NCBI GenBank assembly: GCA_964452735.1
Contig: CAYVNA010000006.1
Span: 1-45,975 of the forward strand
Reading direction: 5' to 3'
Length of the DNA: 45,975 bases
Source: UBA2177 sp964452735
Lineage (GTDB): Bacteria; Patescibacteriota; Dojkabacteria; SC72
In this document: piece by piece, positions 44,024 through 45,975 of the stretch
Position numbering within the stretch: the stretch's first letter is position 1
How the letters are laid out: every line of letters begins with the position of its first letter
The notes under the pieces: model-generated
Databases searched by the model: none
Told to the model about the DNA's origin: nothing
The model's input: only the letters and a program-made list of their open reading frames with translations
Program-made: the position numbers and the translations under genes

Positions 44024-45872
44024 AGAAAAGAAGATAACAAAGATAGTAATAGATAAAGAAGATGAGCTAACAGACATCGTCACCGCAATACTAGAAGCCA
44101 CCAATGAAAGGATAGTATTAACATTCGCCGAAGAATCAGATCTCTTAATAAGCCCTATTAACCTAAAAGTACTATTAGAAACTGCAGATGAATACGAGAA
44201 ACTCCTCATAGCTCAAATCATTAAAAACCCAACGGGAATAAGGAATGCTAACCTTGCAGGCATAACTGCAATTGATACTCCAACATTCCCCCCAGAAGAA
44301 ACATGGGAGAAAGAAGAATACAATAGGGGGATCAGGTTAAATCCTCCAAAGAAAGATACTCCCCCTGCAATAACAGAAGAGAAAGAACCTGAAGTCTCGG
44401 ATTTTGAAAAGAGGGTAGATGAAGCTATCGCCAAAAGCCAAAACTCTAAACCGCAAAAGGACAATGAAGACTTACTCATATCCTTAGATGAAGATCTCCC
44501 CATAGAAAATGAAGAGGCTCTTCTTGAAGAACCACTACCCGAAAACCACGATCTTTCAAAGGTAGACTTTAGTGAGAAAACAGAAGACCCAACAAAGACA
44601 ATAAAGGAGAGGAAAGTTTTAAAACCATTTAGGAATCCACTAGCTCCATTCTTCGCAAGCATAAAAGAGAAACTTTCCAAGATACCATTCCCTACAAAAT
44701 TCAAAAAACTCCTCCCCTTAATTGGAATATCTGTCGTTCTTCTGACCGTTTTAGTCGGCTTCATATATATGAATACTGCAGTATTTGTTAAGGTCAAAAT
44801 ATATGTGGAAGCAAAAGATGTCGAGATTGAACAGATATTTGAGGGAGATGAGAATATAAAAGAAATAGATTTCGAAAGCTTCAAAATACCCGTCAAAACA
44901 GAAACTGTAGAGAAATCGAGATCGACGAATATAAAAGCAACAGGAAAAGCATACAAAGGAGAGAAAGCTAAAGGAAAAGTAAACATTACATATATAAAAG
45001 AAGGGTGTAGCGATGAAGTAGCTGCCCTCCAACTCTCCTCTGGGACAACATTGTCAACAGGAGGGAAAGTGTACACTCTCGATACAGATACTTCTGTAAA
45101 ATGTACAACCCTAACAGTTGCCCAAATAACGGCCATAGAGGTAGGAGAAGAATACAATATTGCTTCTGGACAACTATTCACATTCCAGGGATATTCTAGC
45201 AATCAGTTACTTGCTCTCAACAACAGTGGGGCAATAACAGGAGGGTCAAAAGAGGAATATACTGTTCTTTCAAAGGCAGATGTAGACAATGCTGTTGAGG
45301 AATTAAGTAAAATAGCAGAGGAAGAAGGTGAATCCGAGTTAAAGAATAAACAAACAACTTGGAAAATCATAGATGATTCAATAAAAAGTGAAGTTGTCCC
45401 CGATAGTACAAAAACTGATGTCGCAATAGGATCTCAGGCTAATGAAGTTAATCTTTCAATGAAAACAAAAAGCACCGCAACATACTTCCTTAAAGAAGGC
45501 TTTGATGATGGGGTATCTAAGATGCTGACAGATAAAGCGAAAGAAAATAATCTTTTCGAAACTGATAAGGATTGGGATTTAGAATTAGATAAAGATATAT
45601 CAAAAGAGATATCTGTCGTGGAGAGTAATTCCCAAGGGATAAAGATCAAATTAATTGCAAAGAGTTCTGTCAAACCGAAGGTTAACAAAGAGGACATTCT
45701 AGAGGAATTGAAAGAGAAAGACTGGAAAAGTGGACAGGATTATTTAAAAAGCTTAGAGTTCTCGGATAAGGAAACAAGGATAGAATTTATTCCAGAGAAC
45801 TTCCCAGAATGGCTTAGAAGTTTTCCAAAGAGAAGGGGAGGAGTAATGATAACTGTCGTGAATGTAAACTAA
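44016..45872 (+). CDS. Large single-pass membrane protein with baseplate-J-like extracellular part
   Basis: The 618-aa product begins with a cytoplasmic alpha/beta segment (about residues 1-85) containing NERIVLTFAEESDLLISPINLKVL-type strands, then an acidic linker (about 90-205), one membrane helix at about 231-252, and a long outer region. The part from KATGKAYKGEKAKGKVNITY (about 308-327) through SSGTTLSTGGKVYTLDT recalls the baseplate J/gp47 beta module. No catalytic residue is evident. Coupling to the FtsA-like gene suggests a division- or pilus-associated envelope role; function is unknown. Confidence 0.75.
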   Translation: MDKEKKITKIVIDKEDELTDIVTAILEATNERIVLTFAEESDLLISPINLKVLLETADEYEKLLIAQIIKNPTGIRNANLAGITAIDTPTFPPEETWEKEEYNRGIRLNPPKKDTPPAITEEKEPEVSDFEKRVDEAIAKSQNSKPQKDNEDLLISLDEDLPIENEEALLEEPLPENHDLSKVDFSEKTEDPTKTIKERKVLKPFRNPLAPFFASIKEKLSKIPFPTKFKKLLPLIGISVVLLTVLVGFIYMNTAVFVKVKIYVEAKDVEIEQIFEGDENIKEIDFESFKIPVKTETVEKSRSTNIKATGKAYKGEKAKGKVNITYIKEGCSDEVAALQLSSGTTLSTGGKVYTLDTDTSVKCTTLTVAQITAIEVGEEYNIASGQLFTFQGYSSNQLLALNNSGAITGGSKEEYTVLSKADVDNAVEELSKIAEEEGESELKNKQTTWKIIDDSIKSEVVPDSTKTDVAIGSQANEVNLSMKTKSTATYFLKEGFDDGVSKMLTDKAKENNLFETDKDWDLELDKDISKEISVVESNSQGIKIKLIAKSSVKPKVNKEDILEELKEKDWKSGQDYLKSLEFSDKETRIEFIPENFPEWLRSFPKRRGGVMITVVNVN

Positions 45873-45895
45873 TCCTTTATTTTCCTTCAATTTAT

Positions 45896-45904
45896 TGATA
45901 AAAT
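45896..45904 (+). promoter_or_regulatory. Extended -10 promoter of tRNA-Arg
   Basis: TGATAAAAT ends 10 nt before the tRNA 5' end, so the primary transcript would carry only a few extra bases for RNase P to remove. Confidence 0.5.
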
Positions 45905-45914
45905 CTCCTGTTAT

Positions 45915-45975
45915 GTACCCGTAGCTCAATAGGATAGAGCAATTGCCTTCTAAGCAGTAGGTTGTCGGTTCGATT
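45915..45975 (+). tRNA. tRNA-Arg (anticodon UCU), cut by the window end
   Basis: The 5' 61 nt fold as a tRNA: acceptor strand GTACCCG, D stem GCTC/GAGC (45924-45927 with 45937-45940), anticodon stem ATTGC/GCAGT (45942-45946 with 45954-45958), loop CTTCTAA with anticodon TCT at 45949-45951, a 5-nt variable loop, and the first arm of the T stem with TTCGATT. The anticodon reads AGA/AGG, which are frequent arginine codons in this AT-rich DNA. The 3' part lies outside the window. Confidence 0.95.

Noticed and set aside
44213..45202. Long open frame of 329 codons on the minus strand
   Set aside because: It lies wholly inside the baseplate-J-like gene, is a serine- and phenylalanine-rich antisense reading, and has no plausible start context or family features.
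1..45975. CRISPR array, insertion sequence, integrase or prophage
   Set aside because: No regularly spaced direct repeats, transposase or phage structural genes were seen. The J-like protein alone is not evidence of a phage, since it is a membrane-anchored protein coupled to an FtsA-like gene.

Overview
The window looks like chromosomal DNA from a small-genome, AT-rich bacterium. It most resembles the Candidate Phyla Radiation (Patescibacteria), perhaps Dojkabacteria/WS6, Microgenomates or a relative. This is inference from gene content and style: compact genes with many short overlaps, almost no Shine-Dalgarno sequences, a short RpoB, a large fusion of a sugar-epimerase-like domain to DUF4012, PEGA-domain and baseplate-J-like membrane proteins, and PilN/PilO-like genes. 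The standard code fits (TGA ends dnaG). No CRISPR array, insertion sequence or prophage is visible; this is housekeeping and envelope DNA.

Layout. 1-2.9 kb: the tail of a truncated gene, a possible small ORF, an XRE/S24-like regulator behind inverted repeats, and groES-groEL (minus). 2.9-8.3 kb: a membrane-anchored hypothetical protein, the lipid II flippase MurJ, ComF, and an O-antigen-ligase-like protein with TPRs. 8.4-11.7 kb: the heat-shock operon hrcA-grpE-dnaK (minus). 11.7-13.4 kb: ribosomal protein L25 and a family 2 glycosyltransferase. 13.5-21.7 kb: rpoB-rpoC-rpsL-rpsG (minus). 21.9-33.9 kb (plus): ftsK, rodZ-like, dnaG, a methyltransferase, ksgA, a membrane protein, a WecA/MraY-like family protein, a PEGA protein and the SDR-DUF4012 fusion. 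33.9-41 kb: a zinc-ribbon protein diverging from rpoD, a pilN-pilO-like cluster, metG, valS and an unknown gene. 41-46 kb (plus): RNase J, an FtsA-like ATPase, a baseplate-J-like membrane protein and a tRNA-Arg(UCU) cut by the window end.

Two regulatory themes stand out. First, hrcA and groES share an operator with the exact 9-9-9 geometry of the CIRCE element but different arms (TTAGCAGAT/ATCTGCTAA instead of TTAGCACTC/GAGTGCTAA), placed next to good promoters; HrcA itself is about 100 residues short. Second, about a dozen genes have a -10 box, often an extended TGnTATAAT, only 5-10 nt before the ATG, which predicts leaderless mRNAs. The window's own sigma factor keeps the region 3.0 motif that reads extended -10 elements.

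All promoters, operators and terminators were found by eye. Protein functions rest on recognised motifs and family resemblance, not on database searches.
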